Source: Desulfosporosinus sp. BRH_c37
GTDB taxonomy: Bacteria > Bacillota > Desulfitobacteriia > Desulfitobacteriales > Desulfitobacteriaceae
DNA length: 60,964 bases
Assembly (NCBI GenBank): GCA_001516045.1
Contig: LOEW01000119.1
Coordinates: forward strand, 1 to 60,964
Direction of reading: 5' to 3'
The first letter of the stretch is position 1. Each line of letters opens with the position of its first letter. Positions 18,161 to 28,604 of this stretch are shown piece after piece. The notes under the pieces were generated by a model, which did not search any database, had not been told where the DNA came from, and saw nothing but the letters and a program-made list of their open reading frames with translations. A program made the translations under genes and the position numbers.

Positions 18161-18942
18161 TACCGGCCTTCAAAAACCGGTTTACGTCGTTCTAAAAATG
18201 CCGTACAACCTTCTGTTTGATCCTGCGTGCTAAATGTCAAAGCGAAAACCTCTGCTTCGTAGGCTTGCGCATTGTCCAAGTCCATGTTCGTGCCTCGTTG
18301 GATTGCACTTTTACTAAGCTGAACTGCTTTGGGGGCTCGTCCTGCAATTCGGTTAGCAAGTTTTAGAGCCTCTTCCATAAGAGTTTCTGATGAATAGACA
18401 TGATTCACCAAGCCAATACGATAAGCCTCTTGGGCATCAATGATGTCTCCTGTAAATAGTAACTCGCTGGCTAGACCTGTACCTACTAGGCGGGGTAAAC
18501 GCTGAGTGCCTCCAAATCCAGCCGTGAGTCCCAGGGTTACCTCTGGTTGACCAAATTTTGCAGTTTCACTCGCTAAACGTATATCGCAAGCCATGGCTAA
18601 TTCGCATCCACCACCTAGGGCAAATCCATTGATAGCGGCAATCACGGGTTGAGACAAAAGTTCAAGCTTCCGAAAGGTTGCATGGCCTAATTGAGCAAAA
18701 CGCCTACCTTCCAAAGTATTAAACTCTTTCATTGAAGAGATGTCTGCGCCGGCGACAAAAGCCTTCTCTCCACTGCCGGTGAGGATGACTACTTTGACAC
18801 TGGAATCCCTCCCTAGCTCATCAAGCACGGTGGACAGTTCCGTTATTGTGTCTGCGTTTAAGGCATTTAAGGCCTTCGGTCGATTGATGGTTAGGACGGC
18901 GATAGCCCCGTTTTGTTCTAGGATAAGATTGGTATACTCCAC
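18160..18942 (-). CDS. crt: Enoyl-CoA hydratase / crotonase
   Basis: Hydrates crotonyl-CoA to 3-hydroxybutyryl-CoA (reversible). 260 residues with the crotonase-fold oxyanion segments AFVAGADISSMKEF (about 62-75) and INGFALGGGCELAMACDIRLAS (split around the GGGCELA core, about 105-125). The catalytic Glu region FGQPEVTLGLTAGFGGTQRL (about 138-157) has the two glutamate positions seen in true hydratases at least partly kept (CELA and PEVT). GTG start with GAGGAGGAC upstream. Lies between hbd and thl. Confidence 0.9.
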   Translation of the reverse strand: MEYTNLILEQNGAIAVLTINRPKALNALNADTITELSTVLDELGRDSSVKVVILTGSGEKAFVAGADISSMKEFNTLEGRRFAQLGHATFRKLELLSQPVIAAINGFALGGGCELAMACDIRLASETAKFGQPEVTLGLTAGFGGTQRLPRLVGTGLASELLFTGDIIDAQEAYRIGLVNHVYSSETLMEEALKLANRIAGRAPKAVQLSKSAIQRGTNMDLDNAQAYEAEVFALTFSTQDQTEGCTAFLERRKPVFEGR

Positions 18943-18998
18943 GCTTTGTCCTCCTCGTTATTACGAATCTCTTCGTTTAATTATTATTTATCCAAAGT

Positions 18999-19030
18999 CT
19001 CGATGTTCAACTTTAGTTGAACGAGTTCAC
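18999..19030 (+). repeat. Dispersed 32-bp palindromic repeat, copy 1
   Basis: A hairpin TTCAACTTTAGTTGAA flanked by CTCGATG and CGAGTTCAC. The same 32-bp unit, with compensating stem changes, occurs inverted at 28556-28587. Confidence 0.7.
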
Positions 19031-19090
19031 TTTGTCTGAGAGAGATATCCCTCTATAGACCCAAATCATGATTATTGAACTTGCTCGAAA

Positions 19091-19936
19091 TTAAGCTCCG
19101 TAGTTATGAAAGCCACGACCGGATTTCCGTCCCAGCCAGCCTGCTTTTACGTATTTACGAAGTAGCGGGCAGGGGCGATATTTATCGCCTAGACCCTCAT
19201 GGAGAACTTCCATAATGGATAGGACCGTATCCAGTCCGATTAGATCTGCTAACGCCAACGGACCCATGGGTTGGTTCGTGCCTAACTTCATAACATTATC
19301 AATCGCTTCTACGGTGGCTATGCCCTCATAGAATGTATAGACGGCTTCATTGATCATCGGGATTAAGACCCGGTTAGCGACAAATCCGGGGGCATCATTA
19401 ACTTCCACCGGCGTTTTGCCCATTGTCTGGCTTAAGGTTTCAATCGTTTTATATACTTCGTCGCTGGTGGCCAAGCCACGAATAACCTCGACGAGCTTCA
19501 TCACTGGGACGGGATTCATAAAGTGCATACCAATCACGCGATCTGGACGTTTAGTGAAGGCTGCTATCTCAGTGATCGGTAAAGAGGATGTATTGGTCGA
19601 AAGTATGGTGTGTTCAGGGCAAATGACGTCCAGTTGAGAGAACACTTGGGCTTTGATGGCCATATTCTCCACTGCGGCTTCAATGACTAAGTCTGCCGCT
19701 ACTGCATCTTGCAGGGAGGTCGATTTTGTTATGCGAGCTAAAGTAGCCTCTTGATCTTCAGCACTAAGTTTTCCTTTTTCGACACTGCGGTTGAGGTTTT
19801 TTTGAATGATGCCGAGACCCCGCATGACGAACTCATCCTTAATGTCATTTAAAATGACAGAATAGCCTGCTTGGGCGGCGACTTGGGCGATTCCGCCCCC
19901 CATTTGTCCAGCCCCGATGACCATAATTGTTTTCAT
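19091..19936 (-). CDS. hbd: 3-hydroxybutyryl-CoA dehydrogenase
   Basis: NAD(P)-dependent reduction of acetoacetyl-CoA to 3-hydroxybutyryl-CoA. 281 residues with the N-terminal Rossmann motif [20 protein letters not shown], and the catalytic region [17 protein letters not shown] (His) with Glu following. The C-terminus [20 protein letters not shown] is typical. The start at 19936 ([10 protein letters not shown]) is chosen because GGAGGAATAAAT precedes it. A longer upstream frame adds 42 residues that are not family-like. Confidence 0.92.
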   Translation of the reverse strand: MKTIMVIGAGQMGGGIAQVAAQAGYSVILNDIKDEFVMRGLGIIQKNLNRSVEKGKLSAEDQEATLARITKSTSLQDAVAADLVIEAAVENMAIKAQVFSQLDVICPEHTILSTNTSSLPITEIAAFTKRPDRVIGMHFMNPVPVMKLVEVIRGLATSDEVYKTIETLSQTMGKTPVEVNDAPGFVANRVLIPMINEAVYTFYEGIATVEAIDNVMKLGTNQPMGPLALADLIGLDTVLSIMEVLHEGLGDKYRPCPLLRKYVKAGWLGRKSGRGFHNYGA

Positions 19937-20211
19937 ATTTATTCCTCCATTTTCTATTAGATTTGTAAATCGAATACATTGTGAATTACATCCCAACGAA
20001 TCAATCAATCCCCTTGAGGTTGTTTGCATATAAACTGCTTTTTCTCGCCTTTTCGACACCACTCCTTAAATTCAGAATTATTGAAAATATTGTGAAAATT
20101 TTAACCAATTATTTTCTGAAGGGGTCGTAGAAAAAATAAAGTATAAAGAAGACCTTAAGGTTGGGTGCGTTGGATTAGCATTGAAGAATCGTAATAACTT
20201 TGAATACCACC

Positions 20212-21213
20212 TCAAATCATGGCATCTATAATAGCAGACGCCATCTCCTTAGTACCGGCCTCCCCACCTAAATCTGGAGTAATATAATCTCTTTGTCTCA
20301 GAACATACTCGATACCTTTCTCAACCCGCTGGGCCTCTTTCACAAAGCCAAGAAATTTAAGCAATTCTACACCGGACAAAATCATTGCCAGTGGATTGGC
20401 CAGATTCTTGCCTGCAATCTGAGGGGCACTACCGTGGACAGCCTCAAATACAGCGCCTATTTCTCCAATATTAGCCCCCGGTGCGACACCTAGTCCTCCG
20501 ACTAATCCAGCAACGAGATCTGAAACAATGTCCCCATAGAGATTCGGTAGAACCAAGACATCAAATTGCTCGGGTATTTGAACTAAATTCATACACATCG
20601 CATCGACGATCCGGTCATCACACTCAATCTCCGGATAATCACTAGCCACGGATCGTACGCTTTCCAAAAAAAGGCCATCACTCAGTTTCATGATATTGGC
20701 TTTATGAACAATGGTCACTCGTTTACGCCCTTCACGACGGGCTAATTCAAAACCATACCTACCAATACGTTCTGAAGCTTCACGGGTAATAATTTTGATA
20801 CTTTCCGCCGCGTTTTGGCCAACCATGTGTTCAATTCCTGCGTAGAGATCCTCCGTGTTTTCACGGACAACCACAATATCAACATCATTATACCTCGAAG
20901 GGACATTCGGTAAGTTCCGCAAGTGACGGACATTGGCATAAAGTTGCAATTGTTGACGCAAGGCGACATTGACGCTGCGAAAGCCTTTCCCGACTGGGGT
21001 TGTGATGGGTCCTTTCAAAGCTACCTTGTTGCGACGAATTGTTTCTAAGACATGTTCCGGCAATGGAGTTCCATACTGAGCAATACAAGCTTCGCCAGCT
21101 TCAACTACTTCCCAATCGATCGCAGCCCTACTAGCCGTAATTACACTCTGGGCCGCAGTACTAACCTCTGGCCCTATTCCGTCTCCTGGAATTAATGTTA
21201 CTTTAATAGTCAT
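20212..21213 (-). CDS. icd: NAD-type isocitrate (or homoisocitrate) dehydrogenase
   Basis: Beta-decarboxylating dehydrogenase of the isocitrate/isopropylmalate family, 333 residues. Seen: GDGIGPEV at the N-terminus, the substrate-site helix GFRSVNVALRQQL (Ser followed by NVALR, as in NAD-IDH rather than LeuB), RENTEDLYAGIEH, the catalytic VHKANIMK and the metal-binding DALCMNL-like DAMCMNLV and NLYGDIVSDL, and VHGSAPQIAGKNLANP. Isocitrate is the likeliest substrate, but homoisocitrate cannot be excluded given the NifV-like neighbour upstream. AAAGGGAGTACATAA precedes the ATG. Confidence 0.85.
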   Translation of the reverse strand: MTIKVTLIPGDGIGPEVSTAAQSVITASRAAIDWEVVEAGEACIAQYGTPLPEHVLETIRRNKVALKGPITTPVGKGFRSVNVALRQQLQLYANVRHLRNLPNVPSRYNDVDIVVVRENTEDLYAGIEHMVGQNAAESIKIITREASERIGRYGFELARREGRKRVTIVHKANIMKLSDGLFLESVRSVASDYPEIECDDRIVDAMCMNLVQIPEQFDVLVLPNLYGDIVSDLVAGLVGGLGVAPGANIGEIGAVFEAVHGSAPQIAGKNLANPLAMILSGVELLKFLGFVKEAQRVEKGIEYVLRQRDYITPDLGGEAGTKEMASAIIDAMI

Positions 21214-21433
21214 TTATGTACTCCCTTTCATTATAAAGAAAACTCAGCTAGCGTCAAGTCTTTAGGTGATGGCCAACGATAGGGAAAGCAGTCGGTCGAA
21301 TACCAACGCCAACACAACTAGCCTTCTTTAGTCCTTGCTTTAATCTCAAACTTCCTGTACAAGTCAGGTGCATTCGATGCTTGACACCTCACCTGTCGTC
21401 CCTTAGTTCCCTGATATTCTCTGACTATTGACA

Positions 21434-21458
21434 AAAAGGCGGCTCATGGCCGCCTTTT
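21434..21458 (-). terminator. Intrinsic terminator of the NifV-like gene
   Basis: Nine-base stem AAAGGCGGC / GCCGCCTTT with a short loop. The minus strand continues with a T-run before GTCAATAG. It suggests icd has its own promoter. Confidence 0.8.
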
Positions 21459-21475
21459 AAAATTCTAAGCTTTTT

Positions 21476-22609
21476 CTAACTGCGTTGTTTTAACATATCG
21501 CTATAAATGTACACAAGTTCCTTATCAAAGAGCGAACGTTTCATGTCAACAGCCAAAACTCTGACTCTTTTCAACATTTCAGCAGCATCTTCATCAGTCA
21601 TCTCTTTTCCATACTCAAGGAAGAATTTTGCTTTGATGGACGCAGTCCCAGAGTGTTTTCCTATCACGATCTGACGTTCGGAGCCGACATCTTCGGGACT
21701 GAATGCTTCATACGTCTTAGGGTTCTTTAATGCTCCATCGGCATGAATCCCAGATTCATGCGCAAACATATTACTGCCCACAATCGATTTCCAGGGTGGA
21801 AGCATCCGCCCTGAGGCTCGAGCGACATATTCAGAAACCTCGACAAAACGTTCCGTGGCAAAGCATAAATCCGTATCGAGTAAGTGCTTTAAGGCCATAA
21901 TCACTTCTTCTAAGGCTGCATTACCGGCACGTTCTCCCAAACCATTCACCGTAACCCCAACATGCGTCGCTCCTGCCTTTACACCTGCTAAAGCATTGGC
22001 TGTTGCCATTCCGAAATCGTCATGAGTATGCATTTCAACGTCAATCCCTGCTTTTTCGATCAGGGTTTGAATATTGTCATACGTTTTGAAGGGGTCCAAG
22101 ATCCCCACAGTATCACAATAGCGCAAACGATTAGCACCCGCTTTTTTGGCTTCTTTAGCAAATTCCACTAGAAAATCCATATCTGAACGAGAGGCATCTT
22201 CCGCATTAACGGATATATACATCCCTTCACGTTTAGCGAAGGTAGTTGCCTTTACCATCCGTTCTAAAACGTCCTCACGTGTAGTCAATAGTTTATGCTC
22301 AATATGAATATCCGAGGTAGAAATGGAAATGGCCACTGCATCAACTCCGCAAGCCAAAGAGGCTTCGATATCAGAAACTACCGCGCGGTTCCAGCCCATA
22401 ATACTTGAATTTAAGCCTAATTTACAAATATCACTAATGGCCCGCTTTTCATCGCCACCCATGACAGCAACACCTGCTTCAATCTGATGAACGCCAAGCT
22501 CATCAAGCAATCGAGCTATACGCAATTTTTCTTGATTGGAGAAAACAACTCCTGCCGTTTGTTCTCCGTCACGTAATGTGGTATCCACAATTACTAAATG
22601 TCTACTCAT
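21476..22609 (-). CDS. nifV: Homocitrate synthase-like (NifV/AksA) protein
   Basis: DRE-TIM metallolyase that condenses acetyl-CoA with a 2-oxo acid. 377 residues. Motifs: DTTLRDGEQTAGVVF at the N-terminus (catalytic R/E and metal Asp), CDTVGILDP, and MHTHDDFGMATAN (metal HxH). NifV makes homocitrate for the nitrogenase cofactor, but no nif gene is nearby. Re-citrate synthase of clostridia belongs to the same superfamily, and the next gene is an isocitrate dehydrogenase, so a citrate role is a real alternative. GAGGGGTGAG precedes the ATG. Confidence 0.8.
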   Translation of the reverse strand: MSRHLVIVDTTLRDGEQTAGVVFSNQEKLRIARLLDELGVHQIEAGVAVMGGDEKRAISDICKLGLNSSIMGWNRAVVSDIEASLACGVDAVAISISTSDIHIEHKLLTTREDVLERMVKATTFAKREGMYISVNAEDASRSDMDFLVEFAKEAKKAGANRLRYCDTVGILDPFKTYDNIQTLIEKAGIDVEMHTHDDFGMATANALAGVKAGATHVGVTVNGLGERAGNAALEEVIMALKHLLDTDLCFATERFVEVSEYVARASGRMLPPWKSIVGSNMFAHESGIHADGALKNPKTYEAFSPEDVGSERQIVIGKHSGTASIKAKFFLEYGKEMTDEDAAEMLKRVRVLAVDMKRSLFDKELVYIYSDMLKQRS

Positions 22610-22754
22610 TATTCTGACTCACCCCTCTCTAAACAGTAAGAAATTATTCGGCTTGTATGCAGCTAGATTTAGCATAATCTTTATTATAACATAATACCCC
22701 TCGAGTTTGTAGAATATCTATTTCTTTATACTGTATACTTTCAAGGTATTATTA

Positions 22755-22791
22755 GCACCACGGTCCTTAGCCTGGAGGCCTCAGTCGGTGC
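22755..22791 (-). terminator. Probable terminator of gatCAB
   Basis: GCACC / GGTGC closes an inner AGGCC..GGCCT-type hairpin. TAATAATACC follows on the minus strand. Stem is imperfect. Confidence 0.5.
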
Positions 22792-22823
22792 CATTAGGAT
22801 AAGCATATTTATGGAAAGAAAAC

Positions 22824-24272
22824 CTAACTTAATTTCCCCTTGAGCAACTGATTGACAAGTCCCGGATTTGCTTGGCCTTTGGTAGCCTTCATGATTTGCC
22901 CGACTAGGAACCCAATCGCCTGATTTTTCCCTGCTCGGTAGTCTTCTACTGATTGAGGATTGGCAGAAATTACATCGTCAATAATTCTTAGTAATGCGCC
23001 CTCGTCACTGATCTGCGCGAGTCCTTTTTCCTTAACGATAAGGCCTGCATCCTTACCCGTGCTGTACATTTCTTCAAGGACACTCTTGGCAATCTTTCCG
23101 CTCAGGGTTCCTTTAGCTATGAGTTCGAGAAGTTCCGCTAATTGTTTGGCAGAAATCGGAGAATCGAGCACACTACACTGGTTTGTATTCAGGAGACGAG
23201 TAACATCGCCCATGACCCAATTTGCCAACGTCTTGGCATCTCCAAAGTTGGCTAAGGCAGCATCAAAGAAGTCCGCCATAGCTTTTGCTTGCGTAATAAC
23301 AGCTGCATCATAAGCGGATAGCCCCAACCCTTGCAACCGAGCACGGCGTACTGCTGGAAGTTCCGGTAGGGTTTTACGGATTCTTTCCACCCATTCTCGG
23401 TCAATAACCAGTGGAGCTAGGTCAGGTTCCGGAAAATACCGATAATCATGTGCTTCTTCTTTAGAACGAAGGGTTAAGGTAACCCCCCGCCCCTCATCCC
23501 AAGTGCGAGTTTCCTGAATAACCTTTTCCCCTGCATCGAGAACACGGGCTTGACGAGCCACTTCATATTCCATGCATCGCCGAACCGAGCTAAACGAATT
23601 TAAATTTTTGGTTTCTGTACGGGTTCCGAAGGTTGCCGCTCCAACCGGTCGCAGAGAAACATTGACATCAAAACGCACTGAGCCTTGTTCTAAACGACAA
23701 TCGGAGACTTCAGTATACTCCAAAATCTGCACTAATTTTTCGAGATAAGCAAGCACTTCGGATATTGAGCGCATATCTGGCTCAGAAACAATTTCCAACA
23801 AGGGTACTCCTGCTCGGTTATAGTCGACGGAAGACTCGTTCGAGGTTGAGATGGTCTCTCCACTATGTACGAGCTTGCCGGCATCTTCCTCCATATGGGC
23901 CCGTGTAATCCCGATCCACTTTTTCTCCCCGTCCACTTCAATCTCTAACCCACCCTTGCCACAAATCGGCAAATCAAACTGCGATGTCTGATAATTCTTC
24001 GACAAATCGGGGTAAAAGTAGTTCTTACGGTCGAACTTAGAAAACTCTGCAATTTCGCAATTCAGCGCCAGACCCGCTTTAATGGCATAATTTACCACTT
24101 CACGATTAACAACAGGGAGTGCTCCAGGCATGCCCAGACACACAGGGCAAACATGAGTGTTTTGTTCTCCTCCAAACTCAGTTGTACATCCACAGAAAAT
24201 CTTCGTCTTAGTTTGAAGTTCAACGTGGACCTCTAGTCCACAGACCATTTCATAGTTGTTAGCGACTACCAC
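22824..24272 (-). CDS. gatB: Asp/Glu-tRNA amidotransferase subunit B
   Basis: tRNA-binding kinase/amidotransferase subunit of GatCAB, which converts Glu-tRNA(Gln) and Asp-tRNA(Asn) to the amides. 482 residues with the GatB signature ([44 protein letters not shown]) and zinc cysteines CGC...CPVC, and a C-terminal YqeY-like tail. The GTG start lies inside the last codons of gatA (14-bp overlap) with GGGGAGGTG as its Shine-Dalgarno, so translation is coupled. Confidence 0.95.
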   Translation of the reverse strand: MVVANNYEMVCGLEVHVELQTKTKIFCGCTTEFGGEQNTHVCPVCLGMPGALPVVNREVVNYAIKAGLALNCEIAEFSKFDRKNYFYPDLSKNYQTSQFDLPICGKGGLEIEVDGEKKWIGITRAHMEEDAGKLVHSGETISTSNESSVDYNRAGVPLLEIVSEPDMRSISEVLAYLEKLVQILEYTEVSDCRLEQGSVRFDVNVSLRPVGAATFGTRTETKNLNSFSSVRRCMEYEVARQARVLDAGEKVIQETRTWDEGRGVTLTLRSKEEAHDYRYFPEPDLAPLVIDREWVERIRKTLPELPAVRRARLQGLGLSAYDAAVITQAKAMADFFDAALANFGDAKTLANWVMGDVTRLLNTNQCSVLDSPISAKQLAELLELIAKGTLSGKIAKSVLEEMYSTGKDAGLIVKEKGLAQISDEGALLRIIDDVISANPQSVEDYRAGKNQAIGFLVGQIMKATKGQANPGLVNQLLKGKLS

Positions 24273-25749
24273 AAGCCAGCACCTCCCCTGACAAACTTGG
24301 TTTTAACGTGTGATAATTCGTGTTTTGCTCAAAAGTATAGGCTACACGATACAACGTCCCTTCATCAAATGGTTTACCCATAAGTTGCATGCCAATCGGT
24401 AGACCATTGACGAATCCCGCCGGAATAGAAATGGCCGGAATACCTGCCAAGTTAATCGGGACGGTCGTAATGTCTGATAAATACATTGCTAAAGGGTTGG
24501 CGGATTTTTCCCCAAATTTAAAGGCAGGTGTCGGAGCTGTCGGGGAGAGTAAAACATCAAACTTCTCAAACGCCTTGTCAAAATCCTGCTTTATCAACGT
24601 TCTGACCTTCTGCGCTTTCAGATAATAGGCATCATAATACCCCGAACTAAGAGCATAGGTTCCCAGCATGATCCTTCGTTTCACTTCCGGCCCAAATCCT
24701 TCTGCTCGAGTTAATTTAAACATATTTAAAACGTCGCTGGACTCTGCACGATAGCCATAGCGCACACCATCATAACGAGCCAGATTAGAGCTCGCTTCAG
24801 CTGTCGCAATCAGGTAATACGCAGGTATGGCGTATTCTGTATGAGGTAATGAGCATTCAGACACTTCTGCACCAAGATCAATAAGGGTTTGAATCCCTAA
24901 CTGAATCCCTTTGGCAACCTCCGGATCAATTCCCTCGCCGTAATACTCACGAGGAATCCCAATTCTCAAACCTTTAATTTCATTGACGAGAAACTTCGTA
25001 TAATCCGGCTTTTCAAACGGAACCGAGGTTGAATCAAGGAGATCATGTCCGGCAATGGCATTCATCACTAAGGCATTATCTCGCACGTTTTTGGTAAGTG
25101 GACCTATCTGATCAAGTGAAGACGCATAGGCAATTAAGCCATACCGGGAAACTGCTCCGTAGGTGGGTTTCATTCCAACCACCCCACAAAAGGCAGCCGG
25201 TTGGCGGATGGATCCCCCTGTATCAGACCCCAAGGTAAAACCAGCCTCATCCGCAGCTACGGCGACAGCAGCTCCCCCGGAAGATCCTCCGGGAACATAC
25301 TCTAAATCCCAAGGATTGCGAGTCTTAGCAAAATATGAATTCTCCGTCGAGGAACCCATGGCAAACTCATCCATATTTAGCTTACCGAGTAGAATTGTTC
25401 CCGCCGCCCGCAAGCGGTCTGTAACAGTCGCATTATAGGGCGGAATAAAATTTTCTAACATCCTTGAAGCGCAACTTGTCCGAACGCCCTCCGTGCACAT
25501 GTTATCTTTCATCGCCATCGGGATTCCCTCTAAGGGACTGATAACCTCTCCCTGAGCGATCTTGCGATCCACCTCTTCCGCTTGGGCTAACGCTTGATCT
25601 TCTAAAACCGTTAAATACGCTTGTAAATCTGGCTCGACTGAATGAATACGATCTATGTAATCTTTCGTCAACTCAGTGGAGCTGATATCTTTACGAACGA
25701 GAAGCTCGTGTAGTTCGCTGACTGACTTTTGTATATCCCCTTTTGCCAT
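24259..25749 (-). CDS. gatA: Asp/Glu-tRNA amidotransferase subunit A
   Basis: Glutamine amidase subunit of GatCAB; releases ammonia for GatB. 496 residues of the amidase-signature family with the catalytic triad segments [11 protein letters not shown] (Lys), the Gly/Ser-rich [13 protein letters not shown], and [16 protein letters not shown] (cis-Ser and nucleophile Ser). AAAGGAAGGTG precedes the ATG. 21 bases downstream of gatC. Confidence 0.95.
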   Translation of the reverse strand: MAKGDIQKSVSELHELLVRKDISSTELTKDYIDRIHSVEPDLQAYLTVLEDQALAQAEEVDRKIAQGEVISPLEGIPMAMKDNMCTEGVRTSCASRMLENFIPPYNATVTDRLRAAGTILLGKLNMDEFAMGSSTENSYFAKTRNPWDLEYVPGGSSGGAAVAVAADEAGFTLGSDTGGSIRQPAAFCGVVGMKPTYGAVSRYGLIAYASSLDQIGPLTKNVRDNALVMNAIAGHDLLDSTSVPFEKPDYTKFLVNEIKGLRIGIPREYYGEGIDPEVAKGIQLGIQTLIDLGAEVSECSLPHTEYAIPAYYLIATAEASSNLARYDGVRYGYRAESSDVLNMFKLTRAEGFGPEVKRRIMLGTYALSSGYYDAYYLKAQKVRTLIKQDFDKAFEKFDVLLSPTAPTPAFKFGEKSANPLAMYLSDITTVPINLAGIPAISIPAGFVNGLPIGMQLMGKPFDEGTLYRVAYTFEQNTNYHTLKPSLSGEVLACGSR

Positions 25750-25770
25750 TTTCGCACCTTCCTTTCAAGG

Positions 25771-26055
25771 TTAGACAATTTTAGGCACCCTAAAGAAACC
25801 CTCTTCCCCATCTGGGGCATTCCTTAAGGCTTTTTCATGATTGATCGAAGGTTTCCCTTGATCCTCGCGCAATACATTATGCAGAGGAACAGCATGAGCC
25901 GTAGGGAGCACATCGTTCGTATCTAAGCGTTCTAACATAGCCGCATAATCTAAAATCGAGTTAAGTTGTTCGGTATACTCTTGAGTTTCCTGTTCGGTCA
26001 ATTCTAGACGCGCTAATGCTGCCACATATTCAACGTCTTCACGTGAAATTGTCAA
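25771..26055 (-). CDS. gatC: Asp/Glu-tRNA amidotransferase subunit C
   Basis: Small stabilising subunit of GatCAB. The sequence TISREDVEYVAALARLELTE and the C-terminal AVPLHNVLREDQ...ALRNAPDGEEGFFRVPKIV are typical. A TTG start at 26055 (MTISRED) is preferred because GGAAGGTG lies six bases before it. A GTG three codons upstream overlaps that site. First gene of gatCAB. Confidence 0.93.
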   Translation of the reverse strand: MTISREDVEYVAALARLELTEQETQEYTEQLNSILDYAAMLERLDTNDVLPTAHAVPLHNVLREDQGKPSINHEKALRNAPDGEEGFFRVPKIV

Positions 26056-26097
26056 CTTATTCACCTTCCCTTTGGATAGTTTGTTACTTTATCCTCT

Positions 26098-26126
26098 ATC
26101 ATAGCAAATATTGGAGAAGGGGGCAA
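26098..26126 (-). promoter_or_regulatory. SigmaA promoter of gatCAB
   Basis: On the minus strand TTGCCC, a 17-base spacer, and TATGAT, ending about 43 bases before the gatC start. Confidence 0.65.
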
Positions 26127-26288
26127 TATGGCATGCAACTTGGGACGGTTCTCGACTTGCGCTTTGTACGTTCCATTTTAATTGCATACACTCTAATATT
26201 TAAAAAAGAATTTGCAGAATCGGAAAGTAATATAAAGAAGTTGGGCATGCTCATCAAGTTGAGAACTCAGGATTCTGATAACAAGTCT
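26127..26288. other. Intergenic gap upstream of gatCAB
   Basis: No gene. An open frame on the plus strand at 26016-26291 overlaps the gatC start and lacks a ribosome-binding site, so it is not taken as real. Confidence 0.4.
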
Positions 26289-26340
26289 TAATCAGGAAAA
26301 AGCCGATTTCTCGATCGAGAAGTCGGCTTTTTCCTGATTA
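26289..26340. terminator. Strong bidirectional hairpin terminator
   Basis: Almost perfect 26-bp inverted repeat: TAATCAGGAAAAAGCCGA / TCGGCTTTTTCCTGATTA around TTCTCGATCGAGAA. It ends the secreted repeat protein gene on the minus strand. Confidence 0.8.
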
Positions 26341-26398
26341 ATGCTCTGAACCGCTTTAAAGGAATAATCAATTTTCTTCTTTTTCATAGATTTACAAT

Positions 26399-28456
26399 TT
26401 AACTAAACATAGGTACAACTATTAGTGTGGCACTTGTTGAAATTCCAGTAGCGGAATCATAGGCAGTCATTACTATTGACGTTTGTTCATTAAGATTAGC
26501 TCCATTTTCTGGTGTAATAGTAAGCAATCCATCTCTCGCGTTAACCGTACCACCTCCATCAATCTTAAAAACTACACCCTTGCCAAGAGAAGAATTAGTA
26601 ATATCATTTCCGAATTGATCTGTAATGTTATAGGTTGCGTATCCTAATCCTGCGGAACTAATTGCTAATTTAGTTGAAGTTATAGTAATGTGACTGATTT
26701 TCGGGGTAACAGTTAGATTCGGAGTTACACCTGGAGTTATAGAGCTAGAGCTATTGAAAGTGGAACTTACTCTTGTATCGGTTACTTTATCTGCAAGAGT
26801 AATCACAATTGGTTTATCAAGATCAGAAGAGGAATTATAGGTTATTGTTCCTATTCCTGCTAACGGATTAAAGGATATTGAAGCTAAAAGAGATGCAGTT
26901 GTTGATATCTGAGAACTTGGAATGGCTTCAGTAATGACTGCGCCACTTTGACTGCGAATTATGTACTTAAAGATAGCAGAGTCATTGCTGATTTTTATTA
27001 AATCGTTTGATCTAAAAGCAATTAGGTTAACTTCTAGAGGAATTTTTTGTTTCCAAGTTTCTCTATCACCTATATTAATGGATGCCATGACACCCGTTAT
27101 TCTATCTGTCAATTTAACGATCGCTATTTTATGAGTATTAAGAGAGTCATAGTCTATATAACATGTTCCTGTTGGAGGTTTAATATTAAGCATCGAATTA
27201 ATGGATGCTTCTAAAGCAATTTGAGAGGCAGGAACTTTTTTCGTGATATCTTTGCCAGATTTATTTAAGATGTAATAGCTTAGTTGTGAGGTTGTTCCAG
27301 ATCCATCTAATACGTCAGTTAAAACAAATCCAATTTGCCCTACGGATGTATCATCGTTTTTGATTACATTCATTAATTCTGACTCAGAATCATAAATAGT
27401 TAAGGTTGATGATGCTCCAACGCCCGTCTTATGGATTAGTGTCACCATGACATTTTTATCAGTATCCGCAAAATTATAGGTAATTGTACCTGAGCCCGTT
27501 AAAGGATCCAAACACACTTCAGCTTTTGATGAGCCTACTAAGGCAGTTGCAACTATATCCAAAGCAGGAATTTTCCGAGTGATATCCCTATAATAGCTAT
27601 CCAATAGTTTGTACTTAAAGGTAGCCGTAGTTTCCCCCGTCTTAAGCAAATTAACGGAAGAAAAATACAGTCTTGAGACTATCAAGGCGTCTTCAGTTGT
27701 TTGCTGGTCTGCTTCTGTTTCCCCAGTATTTAATATGGCAGTTAGGCCCGTTTGCTTGTCAGACAGGGTAATTATGGTTGCCTTATCAATATCCGAAGCT
27801 TCATAAGTGATTGTCCCAGTTTCTGTTAAAGGGTCTAACACTATGTTTGTACCTACCGATGTAGTGGCAATTATCTGGTCATTAGGAGTAAGTTTAGTAA
27901 TATCTGTACCCAGTGCATTCAATACTAGATAATGAAATGTTGCGGTAGTCTCTCCAGTCTTTATTAAATCGTTTGACGTAAAGACTATTTGATAGATTTT
28001 TAAACTATCTTCAAGGGGTACAGCGGGTTCAACAGGTTCTTCTGCTCTACCAAGCAGTTCGTTGGATATACCCATCGTCGTGTTAACACGAGTTATTGTA
28101 TCGGCTAATATCAAACACGCTGATTTAGCAAGTTCTGATGGAGAATCAATTGTTATTGTCCCAGATTGTGTCGAGGGATATAAAGTGATTGATGAGCCAG
28201 CTAAAAATGCATAAAGCTGTGAGTCTGGTATCTCATTCGTAATTAACAAACCATATTGATTAAAGATTCTGTATCTAAAAGTAATTTTATTGTCAGCAGT
28301 TTTTGTCATGGAGACAATGTCAATTCTGGAGACGACTTTATCTTTTTCTTGTATTGTTTTGTCCGTGGTCGCTATCTGGGTTGCGAAAACGCTGGTTGTC
28401 CATAAAAGCGATAACACTATGATTGCAAAAAATAATATAATTCTTTTATTAATCAT
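26399..28456 (-). CDS. Secreted protein with about six tandem beta-rich repeats
   Basis: Function not recognised. A signal peptide (KRIILFFAIIVLSLLWTTSV, ending FA-TQ) is followed by about six repeats of roughly 105 residues. Each has a DLIKTGETTATF(H/K)Y-like strand, a DITK.P..QI segment, a V.LDPLT.(T/S)GTITY block and an ITLSDK.TG turn, suggesting Ig-like or invasin-like domains. The final unit (DQFGNDITNSSLGKGVVFKI) is the most diverged. It has no anchor motif or S-layer homology domain, so release or loose wall association is likely. The start at 28456 has GGAAG upstream and places the signal peptide at the N-terminus. Confidence 0.75.
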   Translation of the reverse strand: MINKRIILFFAIIVLSLLWTTSVFATQIATTDKTIQEKDKVVSRIDIVSMTKTADNKITFRYRIFNQYGLLITNEIPDSQLYAFLAGSSITLYPSTQSGTITIDSPSELAKSACLILADTITRVNTTMGISNELLGRAEEPVEPAVPLEDSLKIYQIVFTSNDLIKTGETTATFHYLVLNALGTDITKLTPNDQIIATTSVGTNIVLDPLTETGTITYEASDIDKATIITLSDKQTGLTAILNTGETEADQQTTEDALIVSRLYFSSVNLLKTGETTATFKYKLLDSYYRDITRKIPALDIVATALVGSSKAEVCLDPLTGSGTITYNFADTDKNVMVTLIHKTGVGASSTLTIYDSESELMNVIKNDDTSVGQIGFVLTDVLDGSGTTSQLSYYILNKSGKDITKKVPASQIALEASINSMLNIKPPTGTCYIDYDSLNTHKIAIVKLTDRITGVMASINIGDRETWKQKIPLEVNLIAFRSNDLIKISNDSAIFKYIIRSQSGAVITEAIPSSQISTTASLLASISFNPLAGIGTITYNSSSDLDKPIVITLADKVTDTRVSSTFNSSSSITPGVTPNLTVTPKISHITITSTKLAISSAGLGYATYNITDQFGNDITNSSLGKGVVFKIDGGGTVNARDGLLTITPENGANLNEQTSIVMTAYDSATGISTSATLIVVPMFS

Positions 28457-28555
28457 AAAAGAGCACTTCCTTTCGGTGTATTTTAGCATAATTTCTATTT
28501 ACTGTATACCCCTAGTCTATGAATGTAAAGTCATCGGAAGGTCTTCTGGTAATCT

Positions 28556-28587
28556 GTGAACTCGTTCAGCTAAAGCTGAACATCGAG
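28556..28587 (-). repeat. Dispersed 32-bp palindromic repeat, copy 2
   Basis: Inverted relative to 18999-19030. The central hairpin here is TTCAGCTAAAGCTGAA. The two stem positions that differ from copy 1 change on both arms, so pairing is kept. Confidence 0.7.
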
Positions 28588-28604
28588 GCTTCTTAATAAT
28601 TATA

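Noticed and set aside
16839..20062. Complete butyrate operon
   Set aside because: thl, crt and hbd are present but bcd, etfA and etfB are not in the window, so only a partial pathway is claimed.
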